The position numbers and the translations under genes are program-made. Below are positions 42,100 to 51,816 of a DNA stretch of 64,000 nt, piece by piece. The notes beneath the pieces were generated by a model, which was given only the letters and a program-made list of their open reading frames with translations, was not told where the DNA came from and made no database searches. The stretch is from Microbacterium lacticum (GTDB lineage: Bacteria > Actinomycetota > Actinomycetes > Actinomycetales > Microbacteriaceae). The stretch's first letter is position 1. Each line of letters opens with the position of its first letter. The DNA is taken from contig NZ_VFPS01000001.1 of assembly GCF_006716815.1 (NCBI RefSeq), positions 1,102,066 through 1,166,065 of the forward strand. Direction: 5' to 3'.

Positions 42100-43113
42100 T
42101 CAGGCGCTCTCCCGCACGACGAGCGTCGTGGGGAGGACGACCGACTCCCGGGGCGTGCCGTCGATGATGTCGAGCAGCATGTCGACCATCGTCGCGCTGA
42201 TGTCGGGCCAGGGCTGGCGCACGGTCGTGAGCGGCGGGGTGTGCACGGCGGCGAGACCGGAATCGTCGAACCCGGCGACGGCGACGTCCTCGGGCACCCG
42301 TCTGCCGGCGCGGCGTAGCGCGTCGATCGCTCCGACGGCCATCACGTCGCTCGCGGCGAACACGGCGTCGATGTCGGGCGCGCGTTCGAGCAGCCGCGTC
42401 ATCGCCGCATTCCCGCTGTCCCGCTCATAGGGCCCCTGCTCGACGAGGCCCGGGTCGAAGCGGTCGCCGAGCTCCTCGCGGAAACCGACGAGCCGGAACC
42501 GGCCGCCCGGGGTGTCGTTGGGGCCCGTGATGAGGGCGATCCTCCGGTGCCCGCGGTCCATCAGGTAGCGCGTCATCATGCGCGCAGACCCGACCTCGTC
42601 GATCGAGACCGACGGCACCGGGGTGTCGCCGGCGCGCGGGATGCCCGAGCACACCGTCGGCACCTGGGCCGCCACGAGCGAGGCGAGCAGCGAGTCCGAC
42701 GCGTGCGAGGAGACGAGCAGCACGCCGTCGACGTGCCCCGCGCGCACGTACCGCTCGACGTTGGCCTGCTCGCCCGGGCTGTCGGCGATGAGCAGCACGA
42801 GGGTCATCGCCCGCTCGGCGAGCGCCGCGGTCGCTCCGCGCAGGAGCAGGGCGAAGGTGGGGTCGGAGAAGAGCAGCTGCTGCGATTCGGTGAGGAGGAA
42901 GGCGAGCGAGCCCGACCGCCCGGTCGCGAGGCTTCGCGCGGCGTGGTTCGTCGTGTACCCGGTCGTGCGGATCGCCTCTTCGACGGCGGCGCGCGCCTCG
43001 GGCGAGACCCAGTGGCCGCCGTTGATCACGCGGGAGACGGTGCCGTGCGACACTCCGGCCACCGCCGCGACGTCGCGGATCGTCGGTTTTCGGGTGAGGT
43101 CGCTGGATGCCAC
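42100..43113 (-). CDS. LacI-family regulator of the maltodextrin operon
   Basis: A 337-residue regulator. Helix-turn-helix KPTIRDVAAVAGVSHGTVSR with VINGGHWVSPEARAAVEEAI; hinge ATGRSGSLAFLLTES; effector domain ending VAVAGFDDSGLAAVHTPPLT. The GTG at 43113 is chosen because the sequence before it is not coding. It faces the operon at 43371 divergently, with palindromes between that are likely its operators. This suggests repression of malE-type transport genes, relieved by a maltodextrin. Confidence 0.88.
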   Translation of the reverse strand: MASSDLTRKPTIRDVAAVAGVSHGTVSRVINGGHWVSPEARAAVEEAIRTTGYTTNHAARSLATGRSGSLAFLLTESQQLLFSDPTFALLLRGATAALAERAMTLVLLIADSPGEQANVERYVRAGHVDGVLLVSSHASDSLLASLVAAQVPTVCSGIPRAGDTPVPSVSIDEVGSARMMTRYLMDRGHRRIALITGPNDTPGGRFRLVGFREELGDRFDPGLVEQGPYERDSGNAAMTRLLERAPDIDAVFAASDVMAVGAIDALRRAGRRVPEDVAVAGFDDSGLAAVHTPPLTTVRQPWPDISATMVDMLLDIIDGTPRESVVLPTTLVVRESA

Positions 43114-43149
43114 GAGACGAGACCCTACCGCGCGCAAACCCGTGGTACC

Positions 43150-43182
43150 GTGGTCGGACCACAAATCCTGTGACCGGTCACA
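43150..43182. promoter_or_regulatory. Two palindromic operators between lacI-type gene and malE
   Basis: GTGGTCGGACCAC (43150-43162) and the perfect 14-bp palindrome TGTGACCGGTCACA (43169-43182), centres 20 bp apart, about two helical turns. They resemble LacI/GalR-family operators with a central CG and suit cooperative dimer binding. Confidence 0.6.
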
Positions 43183-43234
43183 GTTCCATAACGAACCTGC
43201 CGCGCACGCCACCCCGGCGAGCATGATAGAGACC

Positions 43235-43252
43235 GTCCGCACACGTGCGGAC
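43235..43252 (+). promoter_or_regulatory. Perfect hairpin in the malE leader
   Basis: 8-bp arms GTCCGCAC and GTGCGGAC separated by AC, in the 5' leader about 120 bp before malE. It could be a further operator half-site pair or an RNA stem protecting the transcript. Confidence 0.35.
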
Positions 43253-43370
43253 GAGAGTCGTGCGCGGGGTCGAACCCCGCGGACGGACACCGAGGACAGA
43301 CACCGGGAACACAGGGCGGCGACGGAGCCGACACGCTCCGCCTCCCCCACCGAAAGAGAGAGGCACACCG

Positions 43371-44618
43371 ATGAAGGTGAACAAGAAGGGCATGGCTGCA
43401 ACCGGCCTGCTCGTCGCGGCGAGCATGCTGACGCTCGCCGGCTGCGCGGGCGGCAGCTCGGCCGCGCCGTCCGACGACGCGAGCAAGGGCGACAGCGACG
43501 CGCTGACCGTCTGGGTCGACGCCAACCGGGCGCGCGCGCTCGAAGACGTCGCGAAGACGTTCGAGCAGGACAAGGGCGTCAAGGTCAACCTCGTCGTCAA
43601 GGACTACGACAAGATCCGTGACGAGTTCACGGCGCAGGTCCCCACCGGCAAGGGCCCCGACATCACGATCGGCGGTCACGACTGGATCGGCGCGTTCGTG
43701 AAGGACGGCATCGTCGCTCCCGTCGAGCTCGGCGACAAGAGCGCCGACTTCGAGAAGGTCGCCATGGAGGCGGTCAGCTACGACGGCAAGACCTACGGCC
43801 TGCCCTACGCCATCGAGAACATCGCGATCCTGCGCAACACCGCCCTCGCCGACTCGACTCCCGCGACCTTCGACGAGATGATCGCCAAGGGCCGTGCGGC
43901 GGGCACGGAGTACCCGTTCGTCGTGGGCCTCGACCCCCAGACAGCCGACCCGTACCACCTGTACCCGTTCCAGACGTCGTTCGGCAACTCGGTCTTCGCC
44001 CGCAACGCCGACGGATCGTACGACCCGTCGCAGCTGACGATCGGTGACGAGGCCGGCCAGCAGTTCGCCGGCTGGCTCACCGCGCAGGGCGACACGGGCA
44101 CCAAGGTGCTGAACCTCAACCTCTCCGACGACCTCGCCAAGGAGGCGTTCAACGCCGGCAAGTCGCCCTATTTCCTGACCGGTCCGTGGAACGTCGCCGA
44201 CGCGCAGTCGGCCGGCGTCGACGTCTCGGTCGACGTGATCCCGAGCGCCGGCGGCTCCGCGGCACAGCCGTTCGCCGGTGTGCAGGCGTTCTTCCTGTCG
44301 GCCAAGAGCACGAACCCGATCGTGGCGAACGAGTTCCTCGTCAACTACATCGCGACCGACGACGTGCAGACGAAGCTGTTCGAGGCGGGCGGGCGTCCGC
44401 CGGCGCTGACCGAGTCGTTCGAGGCGGCGCAGTCCGACCCGATCGTCAGGGGCTTCGCGACCGTCGGCGCCAACGCCGTGCCGATGCCGTCCATCCCCGA
44501 GATGGGCTCGGTGTGGGATGACTGGGGCAAGACCGAGGCCGCGCTCATCAAGGGCTCTGCCGACCCGGCCGCCGACTGGGTCAAGATGGCCGACGCCATC
44601 AAGGCCAAGCTCGGCTGA
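43371..44618 (+). CDS. malE: Maltodextrin ABC transporter, substrate-binding lipoprotein
   Basis: A 415-residue extracellular solute-binding protein (family 1). Signal peptide with lipobox LTLAGC at about residues 19-24, then LTVWVDANRARALEDVAKTF, GPDITIGGHDWIGAFVKDGI, PYAIENIAILRNTAL and FLTGPWNVADAQSAGVDV, all typical of MalE-like maltose or maltodextrin binding proteins. The ATG at 43371 follows GAAAGAGAGAGG; the frame is open upstream but non-coding. First gene of the operon. Its high-demand product is separated from malF by a strong hairpin. Confidence 0.9.
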   Translation: MKVNKKGMAATGLLVAASMLTLAGCAGGSSAAPSDDASKGDSDALTVWVDANRARALEDVAKTFEQDKGVKVNLVVKDYDKIRDEFTAQVPTGKGPDITIGGHDWIGAFVKDGIVAPVELGDKSADFEKVAMEAVSYDGKTYGLPYAIENIAILRNTALADSTPATFDEMIAKGRAAGTEYPFVVGLDPQTADPYHLYPFQTSFGNSVFARNADGSYDPSQLTIGDEAGQQFAGWLTAQGDTGTKVLNLNLSDDLAKEAFNAGKSPYFLTGPWNVADAQSAGVDVSVDVIPSAGGSAAQPFAGVQAFFLSAKSTNPIVANEFLVNYIATDDVQTKLFEAGGRPPALTESFEAAQSDPIVRGFATVGANAVPMPSIPEMGSVWDDWGKTEAALIKGSADPAADWVKMADAIKAKLG

Positions 44619-44625
44619 CACCCTC

Positions 44626-44659
44626 GACGGGGCGGCGCCCGCCGCGGCGCCGCCCCGTC
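44626..44659 (+). terminator. Strong stem-loop between malE and malF (partial terminator or mRNA stabiliser)
   Basis: A 14-bp perfect GC-rich stem (44626-44639 with 44646-44659) and 6-nt loop. No T-tract follows, so complete termination is unlikely. As in many binding-protein operons, it probably keeps malE mRNA abundant relative to malF and malG. Confidence 0.6.
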
Positions 44660-44733
44660 ACTCCCCTGCGCACTCCCCGCGCACTCCCGCACGCACCTCG
44701 CACGCATTTCCCCAGGCCCGACAGGAATCGACG

Positions 44734-46365
44734 ATGACCGGCCCCACGCTCGACGCGGAAAAGACCTACACCCCGCTGCCCGACCGCGCGACGCAGCGCA
44801 GGCAGAAACGCGCCGCGGCCCTCGCCGAGGCCGCGAGCCTCGGCTGGAAGGTCTGGCTCGTCAAGATCGTGTGCCTCGGCATCATCGACGCGATGGCGCT
44901 GTACGCGATCGTCGTGCTCATGAGCCGCGACAGCTGGGTCGTCGCCGCGATCATCGCGCTCGGCGCGTTCGCGATCAACTACGTGTACCTGAAGCCCGGC
45001 CTCCTGCCGGCGAAGTACCTGACACCCGGCCTCGTCTTCCTCTTCGTCTTCCAGATCTTCGTCGTCCTCTACTGCACCTACATCGCGTTCACGAACTACG
45101 GCTCCGGCCACATGTTGACGAAGGATGACGCGGTCAACGCCCTCCTCATCCAGAACCAGCAGCGCGTCGAGGACTCCGCCGCCTACCCCCTGACGATCCT
45201 CGAGCAGGGCGGGCAGCTCTTCTTCCTCATCACCACCGAGGACGGCCACGCCGAGGTCGGCAGCGTCGACCGCCCCCTCGAGCCCGCGCCCGACGCGGAG
45301 TTCTCCGGCGGCAAGGCCGTCGGCCTCGACGGCTACACGGCCCTCGACTACAGCCAGCTCGTCGCCAGACAGCAGGAGATCGCCGCCCTCGCCGTGCCGG
45401 TCTCCGACGACCCCAACGACGGCACGCTGCAGACCCGTGACGGTTCGACCGCCTACCATTTCGTGTCGACCCTCGTGTGGGACCCGGCCGCCGACACGAT
45501 GACCAACACCCAGACCGGCGTCGTCTACGCCGACAACGGCAACGGCTCGTTCGAGTCCGCCGACGGCCAGCAGCTCTACCCCGGCTGGCAGGCGTGGGTC
45601 GGCCTGGACAACTTCGTGCGGGCGTTCTCGACCGAGTCGATCCGCGGACCGTTCATCGCGGTGCTCGTCTGGACGTTCGCCTTCGCGATCCTGTCGGTCG
45701 CGACGACGTTCGCCCTGGGCCTGTTCCTCGCGATCGTCTTCAACGATCCGCGGATGCGCAGCCGCAAGTACTACCGCGTCATCATGATCCTGCCGTACGC
45801 CTTCCCCGCGTTCCTGTCGGCGCTCGTCTGGCAGGGCATGTTCAATCAGGACTTCGGCTTCATCAACCAGACGATCCTCGGCGGGGCATCCATACCCTGG
45901 CTGCAAGATCCCTGGTTGGCGAAGATATCCATCCTCATCGTCAACCTCTGGCTCGGCTACCCGTACATGTTCCTCGTGACCACCGGCGCGATCCAGTCCA
46001 TCCCGGAGGACATCCAGGAGGCGGGCCGGGCCGACGGGGCGAGCGTCTGGCAGGTGTTCCGCTACATCAAGTTCCCGCTGCTGCTCGTCTCGGTGGCGCC
46101 GCTGCTGATCTCGTCGTTCGCGTTCAACTTCAACAACTTCAACCTGATCTACATGCTCACCGGCGGCGGGCCGAGGTTCGCGGATGCCTCGATCAACGTC
46201 GGCGCCACCGACATCCTCATCTCGATGGTCTACAAAGTGGCCTTCGTCGGCGCCGAACACGACTACGGGCTCGCGAGCGCCTTCTCGATCATCATCTTCG
46301 TGCTCGTCGCCGTGATCTCCTACCTGAGCTTCCGGCAGACCAAGGTTCTCGAGGAGCTGAACTGA
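44734..46365 (+). CDS. malF: Maltodextrin ABC transporter permease MalF
   Basis: A 543-residue membrane permease. The N-terminus has three or more helices (KIVCLGIIDAMALYAIVVL onward). A large extracytoplasmic loop (about residues 125-290) resembles the P2 loop of E. coli MalF that contacts MalE. The transport core begins at FIAVLVWTFAFAILSVATTF and includes the EAA loop EDIQEAGRADGASVWQVF. Start ATG at 44734 with AGGA upstream. The MalF-like length and loop support maltose or maltodextrin as substrate. Confidence 0.92.
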   Translation: MTGPTLDAEKTYTPLPDRATQRRQKRAAALAEAASLGWKVWLVKIVCLGIIDAMALYAIVVLMSRDSWVVAAIIALGAFAINYVYLKPGLLPAKYLTPGLVFLFVFQIFVVLYCTYIAFTNYGSGHMLTKDDAVNALLIQNQQRVEDSAAYPLTILEQGGQLFFLITTEDGHAEVGSVDRPLEPAPDAEFSGGKAVGLDGYTALDYSQLVARQQEIAALAVPVSDDPNDGTLQTRDGSTAYHFVSTLVWDPAADTMTNTQTGVVYADNGNGSFESADGQQLYPGWQAWVGLDNFVRAFSTESIRGPFIAVLVWTFAFAILSVATTFALGLFLAIVFNDPRMRSRKYYRVIMILPYAFPAFLSALVWQGMFNQDFGFINQTILGGASIPWLQDPWLAKISILIVNLWLGYPYMFLVTTGAIQSIPEDIQEAGRADGASVWQVFRYIKFPLLLVSVAPLLISSFAFNFNNFNLIYMLTGGGPRFADASINVGATDILISMVYKVAFVGAEHDYGLASAFSIIIFVLVAVISYLSFRQTKVLEELN

Positions 46366-46366
46366 C

Positions 46367-47311
46367 ATGACCACCCCTGAGACCCTCCCCGCCCCCACGG
46401 CGATCACCGTGAGCAGCACCGGATCGGCCGGTGACCCCGACGCGCACGAGCCCCGCCGCCCGTTCGGCCGGTGGTTCCGCGAGACCGGATGGCGCCACCT
46501 CATCGGCATCGTGATGCTCGTCTTCTCGGCGTTCCCGCTCGTCTACGTGCTGTCGGCGTCGCTCAACCCGGGCGGCACCCTGCTGACGGCCAACAGCCTG
46601 TTCTCGAACTTCGACCTCGGCAGCTACATCGCCCTCTTCCAGGACCCGCTGCGGCCGTACGGGGCGTGGCTGGTCAACTCGATCTTCATCGGCCTGACGA
46701 CCTCGTTCTTCACGGTCGTGCTCTGCGCCCTGGCGGCCTACGCGTTCTCGCGCATGCGCTTCCGCGGGCGCCGCACGGGCCTACTGACCCTGCTCCTCGT
46801 CCAGATGTTCCCGCAGCTGCTGGCCGTCGTCGCCATCTTCCTGCTGATGTCGGCGATCGGCGAGATCTTCCCCGCCCTCGGCCTCAACTCGCAGATCGGG
46901 CTCATCATGGTCTACCTCGGCGGAGCGCTCGGCGTGAACACGTTCCTCATGTACGGGTTCTTCAACACCGTTCCCGCCTCGATCGACGAGGCCGCCAAGA
47001 TCGACGGCGCCGGGCACGCACGCATCTTCTTCACGATCATCCTGCGCCTCGTCGCGCCGGTGCTCGCGGTGATCGGACTGCTCTCGTTCATCGTCACGAT
47101 GAACGACTTCCTGATCGCGTCGGTCATCCTCGTCGACCCCGACAAGCAGACCCTCGCGGTCGGGCTCTACCAGTACGTCTCGCAGGAGACGGCGCGCAAC
47201 TGGAGCGTCTTCGCCGCCGGTGCCGTGCTCGCCGCGATCCTGCCGATGGCCCTCTTCCTGAGCCTGCAGCGCTTCATCGTGGGCGGTCTCACCGCCGGAT
47301 CGGTCAAGTGA
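46367..47311 (+). CDS. malG: Maltodextrin ABC transporter permease MalG
   Basis: A 314-residue membrane permease with six predicted helices. EAA loop SIDEAAKIDGAGHARIFF. The conserved C-terminus ends LQRFIVGGLTAGSVK, as in MalG proteins that contact the ATPase. The ATG starts 1 nt after the malF stop. Its stop overlaps the next gene (GTGA). No MalK-type ATPase gene is in the operon; actinobacteria usually share a multi-purpose MsiK-type ATPase encoded elsewhere. Confidence 0.93.
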   Translation: MTTPETLPAPTAITVSSTGSAGDPDAHEPRRPFGRWFRETGWRHLIGIVMLVFSAFPLVYVLSASLNPGGTLLTANSLFSNFDLGSYIALFQDPLRPYGAWLVNSIFIGLTTSFFTVVLCALAAYAFSRMRFRGRRTGLLTLLLVQMFPQLLAVVAIFLLMSAIGEIFPALGLNSQIGLIMVYLGGALGVNTFLMYGFFNTVPASIDEAAKIDGAGHARIFFTIILRLVAPVLAVIGLLSFIVTMNDFLIASVILVDPDKQTLAVGLYQYVSQETARNWSVFAAGAVLAAILPMALFLSLQRFIVGGLTAGSVK

Positions 47312-49242
47312 GGCCGCACCACGACGGCTCGCCGCTGTACGTCTCGAACCCGGCGCCGAGCCTCGGTGACGACGTCGTCGTGCGGCTGCGCGTGCCGAGC
47401 GGGTACGGTCCGGTCGAGCGTGTCGTCGTCCGCTCGAACCCCGACCACGAGCCGGCCTGGGTCGACGCCGTCAGCGACGGCGCGGCGGACGGGTGGGAGT
47501 GGTGGAGCGCCGTCATCCGGGTCGCGAATCCGCGCCACGGCTACCGCTTCCACCTCGTGCGCGCGGACGGCCGGGTCGAGATCCTGAACCAGGGCGGCCT
47601 CGGCGACATCGACGCCCTCGACGGCCAGGACTTCGCCCTCGTCGCCCACAATCCCCCGCCGGCCTGGCTCGACGACACGATCCTGTACCAGATCTTCCCC
47701 GACCGATTCGCCCGCTCGGCGGCGGCCGACGCGCGCACGGCGCCCGACTGGGCGATCCCGGCCGCATGGAACGAACCGCTCGACCCGGTGCATCCGGGGC
47801 GCAGCCGCCAGCTGTACGGCGGCGACCTCGACGGGGCCACCGAGCGCCTCGACCACGTCGCCGACCTCGGCGCGACCGCGCTGTACCACACCCCGATCTT
47901 CCCGGCCGAGTCGAACCATCGCTACGACGCCTCCCGGTTCGACACGGTCGACCCGGTGCTCGGCGGCGACGACGCCTACCGCCGGCTGATCGAGGCGGCG
48001 CACGCCCGGGGCATCCATGTCATCGGCGACCTCACCACCAACCACTCCGGCATCGCGCACGAGTGGTTCCGTGCCGCGTACGGCGATCCCGACGCGCCCG
48101 AGGGCGCCTTTTACTACTTCCACGACGATGCCCACACCGACTACGAGACGTGGCTCGACGCCGACACGCTGCCGAAGTTCGCGTGGTCGAGCGACGAGCT
48201 CCGCCGCCGGTTCATCGACGGACCCGACTCGGTCGTCGGCCGGTGGCTGCGCCCGCCGTACGGCATCGACGGCTGGCGCATCGACGTGGCGAACATGACG
48301 GGGCGCCTCGGCGCCGAAGACCGCAACGCCGAGGTGCGCCAGACGCTCCGCCGCACGATGACGGACATCCGCGAGGAGACGCTGCTGCTGGCCGAATCGA
48401 CCAACGACGCGGCGACCGACCTGCAGGGCGACGCGTGGCACGGCGGCATGACCTACCCGGCGTTCACCCGTGGCGTGTGGGCGTGGCTCGCCGACCCGCG
48501 CCGCATTCCGCACCACGGGTTCGACGGCGAAGAGACCGACGAGATGTGGTTCTTCGGACTGCCGACCGGTATGCCCCGTTACGACGCCCGCCAGTTCGTC
48601 GCCCAGTACGAGCGGTTCACGAGCCAGATCCCGTGGCGAGTGCAGCGCGGCACGATGTCGGCCCTCGACACGCACGACACGGCCCGCTTCGCGACCTACG
48701 CGTCGCCGGGCGCCGTTCCCGTCGCACTCGGACTGTCGATGACGCTCCCCGGCATCCCCGTCGTCTACGCGGGCGACGAGTTCGGCCTCGAGGCCGTGGA
48801 CGGCGAGATGAGCCGCACCCCGATCCCCTGGGCGCGACGCGACGAGCCGGAGATCCGCGAGCGCATCGCGCTGTACCGCGAACTCATCGGCCTCCGCCGC
48901 GCGCACCCGGCGCTGTCGACCGGGGGTCTCCGCTGGCTGCACGTCGACGAGCGGAGCGTCGTGTTCGTGCGCGAGAGCGCCGACGAGTGCGTGCTCGTCG
49001 TCGCGGCGCGCGGCGGGGCGGATGCCACGGTTCCCGCCGCCCTCGTCCCCGGAGCCGGCGCCGCGCGTGCGCTGTACGGCGACGCCGAGCTGACCGTCGG
49101 CGACGACGAGATCCGGATCACGGCCGACGGCACGGCGTTCGCCGCGTGGGCGCTCCCCGGTGTCAGCGCCCCGCCGCCGCGCGCGCACGAGACCGCCCCC
49201 GAGTACGAGGCGTTCGCCCAGCTCGGCGGCCCGGCGGACTGA
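47308..49242 (+). CDS. GH13 alpha-glycosidase (neopullulanase/cyclomaltodextrinase-like)
   Basis: A 644-residue cytoplasmic enzyme that would hydrolyse imported maltodextrins. An N-terminal domain of about 110 residues precedes the barrel, which opens LDDTILYQIFPDRFARS. Catalytic residues: nucleophile Asp in GIDGWRIDVANMTG, acid/base Glu in ETLLLAESTNDAA, and transition-state Asp in MSALDTHDTARF. Region I is DLTTNHSG. No signal peptide. The GTG at 47308 overlaps the malG stop, so it is the fourth gene of the transport operon. Confidence 0.9.
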   Translation: MRPHHDGSPLYVSNPAPSLGDDVVVRLRVPSGYGPVERVVVRSNPDHEPAWVDAVSDGAADGWEWWSAVIRVANPRHGYRFHLVRADGRVEILNQGGLGDIDALDGQDFALVAHNPPPAWLDDTILYQIFPDRFARSAAADARTAPDWAIPAAWNEPLDPVHPGRSRQLYGGDLDGATERLDHVADLGATALYHTPIFPAESNHRYDASRFDTVDPVLGGDDAYRRLIEAAHARGIHVIGDLTTNHSGIAHEWFRAAYGDPDAPEGAFYYFHDDAHTDYETWLDADTLPKFAWSSDELRRRFIDGPDSVVGRWLRPPYGIDGWRIDVANMTGRLGAEDRNAEVRQTLRRTMTDIREETLLLAESTNDAATDLQGDAWHGGMTYPAFTRGVWAWLADPRRIPHHGFDGEETDEMWFFGLPTGMPRYDARQFVAQYERFTSQIPWRVQRGTMSALDTHDTARFATYASPGAVPVALGLSMTLPGIPVVYAGDEFGLEAVDGEMSRTPIPWARRDEPEIRERIALYRELIGLRRAHPALSTGGLRWLHVDERSVVFVRESADECVLVVAARGGADATVPAALVPGAGAARALYGDAELTVGDDEIRITADGTAFAAWALPGVSAPPPRAHETAPEYEAFAQLGGPAD

Positions 49243-49256
49243 CGCGCCGCGGCGAA

Positions 49257-50072
49257 TCAGCGCGCGGCGAGCGCCGCCTGGTAGAGGTCGCGCGAGCGCA
49301 GACCGGTCTGCGCGGCGACCTCCGCCGCGGCATCCTTGAGGCGCGTGCCGGATGCCACGAGCGCCTGCACCTGCGCGAGAGCGTCGTCGGTCGACACGGT
49401 CAGCGCGGCCGCGCCGCCGACGACGACGACGATCTCGCCGCGGACGCCGTCCCCGGCCCACGCGGCGAGCTCGCCGAGCCCGCCCCGCACGACCTCCTCG
49501 TGCAGCTTGGTCAGCTCGCGGCAGACGGCGGCGGGCCGGGCCGCGCCGAAGGCATCCACCATCGCGGCGAGCGTCTCGCCGAGCCGCGACGGCGCCTCGA
49601 AGAACACCATCGTGCGGGGCTCGGCGGTGAGCGCATCGAGAGCGCGGCGGCGGTCGCCCGCCTTTCGCGGCAGGAACCCCTCGAACGTGAACCGGTCGGT
49701 CGGCAGCCCCGCGACAGCGAGCGCCGTGACGACCGCGCTCGGCCCCGGGATCGCGGTGACGGTCACGCCGTCGGCGGCGGCCTGGGCGACGAGCGCGTAG
49801 CCGGGGTCGCTGACCGTGGGCATCCCGGCATCGCTCAGCACGAGCAGATCCTCGTCGCGGGCGCGCGCGACGAGCTCGGCGGCGCGCTGGCGTTCGTTGT
49901 GGTCGTGCAGCGCCAGCAGCTTCGGCCGGTTCTCGATGCCGAGCGCCTGCAGCAGCCGCTGCGCGGTGCGAGTGTCTTCGGCGGCGATGACGGTGGCCGC
50001 TTCGAGGGCGGCGACCAGTCGCGGCGAGGCGTCGCCGAGATTGCCGATGGGCGTCGCAGCGAGGATGATCAC
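49257..50072 (-). CDS. rsmI: 16S rRNA (cytidine-2'-O)-methyltransferase
   Basis: A 271-residue SAM-dependent enzyme that 2'-O-methylates C1402 of 16S rRNA. Motifs: [76 protein letters not shown] and the FEGFLPRK segment. Start is the GTG at 50072, 6 nt after TATGCT on the minus strand. It diverges from the mannosyltransferase gene, the common actinobacterial arrangement. Confidence 0.94.
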   Translation of the reverse strand: MIILAATPIGNLGDASPRLVAALEAATVIAAEDTRTAQRLLQALGIENRPKLLALHDHNERQRAAELVARARDEDLLVLSDAGMPTVSDPGYALVAQAAADGVTVTAIPGPSAVVTALAVAGLPTDRFTFEGFLPRKAGDRRRALDALTAEPRTMVFFEAPSRLGETLAAMVDAFGAARPAAVCRELTKLHEEVVRGGLGELAAWAGDGVRGEIVVVVGGAAALTVSTDDALAQVQALVASGTRLKDAAAEVAAQTGLRSRDLYQAALAAR

Positions 50073-50078
50073 CGCCCC

Positions 50079-50088
50079 AGCATAGGCT
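50079..50088. promoter_or_regulatory. Overlapping divergent -10 boxes for rsmI and pmt
   Basis: The 10 bp AGCATAGGCT give TAGGCT for the plus strand (7 nt before the GTG at 50096) and TATGCT for the minus strand (6 nt before the GTG at 50072). The two leaderless-type promoters overlap almost completely, so polymerase can serve only one direction at a time. Confidence 0.5.
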
Positions 50089-50095
50089 GGTGCCC

Positions 50096-51712
50096 GTGAC
50101 GACGACGGAGCAGCCGTTGCTGCCGGAAACTGCCGCCGAGCGGCCCTCGCGCTACGACGCCTGGCGCGCGCGGGTGGCCGGCGACCCGCGCCTGCACCGG
50201 CTCTACGGCTGGCTCGCCCCCGTGCTGATCACGGTGCTCGCCGCGGTGCTGCGCCTCGCGAACCTCGGCCATCCGCACGCCCTCGTCTTCGACGAGACGT
50301 ATTACGTGAAGGATGCCTGGAGCCAGTGGAACCTCGGCTACGCCTCGACGTGGCCCGAGGGCGCCGACGCCCGGTTCGTCGCGGGCGAGACCGACATCTT
50401 CACGACGACCGGCAGCTTCGTCGTCCATCCGCCGCTCGGCAAGTACCTGATCGGCGCCGGGATGTGGCTCTTCGGCCCCGACAACTCGTTCGGGTGGCGT
50501 TTCGCGACGGCTCTGGCGGGCACCGCGCTCGTGCTCGTGCTGTTCCTGCTCGCCAAGGCGCTCACGAACTCGACGGTGCTCGCGAGCGTGGCGGCGTTCC
50601 TGCTCGCCATCGACGGCCTCGGCATCGTGATGAGCCGGGTGGCGCTGCTCGACATCTTCCTGGCACTGTTCGTGCTGATCGCGTTCTGGTTCGTCGTGCT
50701 CGATCGACGGCGCACGCTCGAGCGTCTCGCCACGCAGACGGCGAAGCGGGAGCGACGGTCAGAGAGCGGCGAGGTGACTCCTCCCGCCTGGGGCCCGGTC
50801 CTCTGGAACCGTCCCTGGATCATCGCCGCCGGCGCCGCGGCCGGTGCCGCCACGGCGGTGAAGTGGTCGGGCGTCTGGGTGCTCGCCGCGATCGGCCTCT
50901 ACCTCGTCGTCACCGACGCCCTCGAGCGTCGCCGGCTCGGCATCGTGTTCTGGCCCACCGACGCGGTGCGTCAAGGCCTGGCATCCTTCGCGCTGCTCGT
51001 CCCGGCCGCGTTCGTCGTCTACCTCGCCTCGTGGACGGGCTGGCTCGTCACCGACGGCGGCTACGACCGGCACGCGGCCGACGCGAACCCGGCGACGGGC
51101 TTCTTCTCGTGGGTGCCGCTGAGCCTGCAGAGCCTGTGGAAGTACCACGAGACGATCTACCACTCGATGACCGGCATGACCTCGCCGCACAGCTACGCGA
51201 GCCCCGCCTGGCAGTGGGCGCTGCTGCTGCGCCCCACCTCGATGTACGCGCAGGGGACGCAGGGCGGACAGTCCGGGTGCGCGGGGGGCGATGCGGGATG
51301 CCTCGACATCCTCTACAGCATGCCGAACCCGCTGCTCTGGTATGCGAGCATCGCCGCGGCGCTCTACCTGCTGTACCGATTCGTCATCGACCGCGATTGG
51401 CGGCAGGCGCTCGTGCTCGTCGGCATCGCGGCGACGTGGCTGCCCTGGTTCGCCTACCCCGAGCGCACGATCTTCCAGTTCTACACGATCGCGATCTGGC
51501 CGTTCCTGCTGCTCGCGCTGACGTTCGCGCTGCGGGCGATGAGCGGCCCCGCGCACGCGAGCAGCGCCCGCCGTACGACGGGACAGCGGGTCGTCATCGT
51601 CTTCCTCGCCATCGCGGTGCTGTTGTCGATCTTCTGGTACCCGCTGTGGTCGGGCATGCAGGTGCCCTACGAGTTCTATCGCCTCCACAACTGGATGCAG
51701 GGCTGGGTCTGA
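50096..51712 (+). CDS. Dolichyl-phosphate-mannose-like protein O-mannosyltransferase (GT39)
   Basis: A 538-residue polytopic membrane enzyme that transfers mannose from polyprenyl-phosphate-mannose to secreted proteins. The family DE motif is in [19 protein letters not shown]. The segment [19 protein letters not shown] and repeated helices follow. The C-terminus has the [19 protein letters not shown] region. The GTG at 50096 is preferred to the GTG at 50090 because of spacing from the TAGGCT box. The family is standard in Actinobacteria next to rsmI. Confidence 0.9.
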   Translation: MTTTEQPLLPETAAERPSRYDAWRARVAGDPRLHRLYGWLAPVLITVLAAVLRLANLGHPHALVFDETYYVKDAWSQWNLGYASTWPEGADARFVAGETDIFTTTGSFVVHPPLGKYLIGAGMWLFGPDNSFGWRFATALAGTALVLVLFLLAKALTNSTVLASVAAFLLAIDGLGIVMSRVALLDIFLALFVLIAFWFVVLDRRRTLERLATQTAKRERRSESGEVTPPAWGPVLWNRPWIIAAGAAAGAATAVKWSGVWVLAAIGLYLVVTDALERRRLGIVFWPTDAVRQGLASFALLVPAAFVVYLASWTGWLVTDGGYDRHAADANPATGFFSWVPLSLQSLWKYHETIYHSMTGMTSPHSYASPAWQWALLLRPTSMYAQGTQGGQSGCAGGDAGCLDILYSMPNPLLWYASIAAALYLLYRFVIDRDWRQALVLVGIAATWLPWFAYPERTIFQFYTIAIWPFLLLALTFALRAMSGPAHASSARRTTGQRVVIVFLAIAVLLSIFWYPLWSGMQVPYEFYRLHNWMQGWV

Positions 51713-51816
51713 GCCGGCGACGGACAGGACAGGCCCGGAGCATGGGGAGTCCTCCCCATCGCCGGGTCGCCACCGCTCTCGTAGGGTGAAGGCACCGGTT
51801 CACCGAGGGGGACGAT

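Noticed and set aside
44626..44659. Hairpin as a full rho-independent terminator
   Set aside because: No run of T follows and the downstream permease genes are clearly part of the same system, so only a partial or stabilising role is claimed.
46471..49242. Extended N-terminus of the GH13 enzyme
   Set aside because: The upstream 279 codons are the shadow of malG. The GTG at 47308 overlaps the malG stop and gives the usual domain start.
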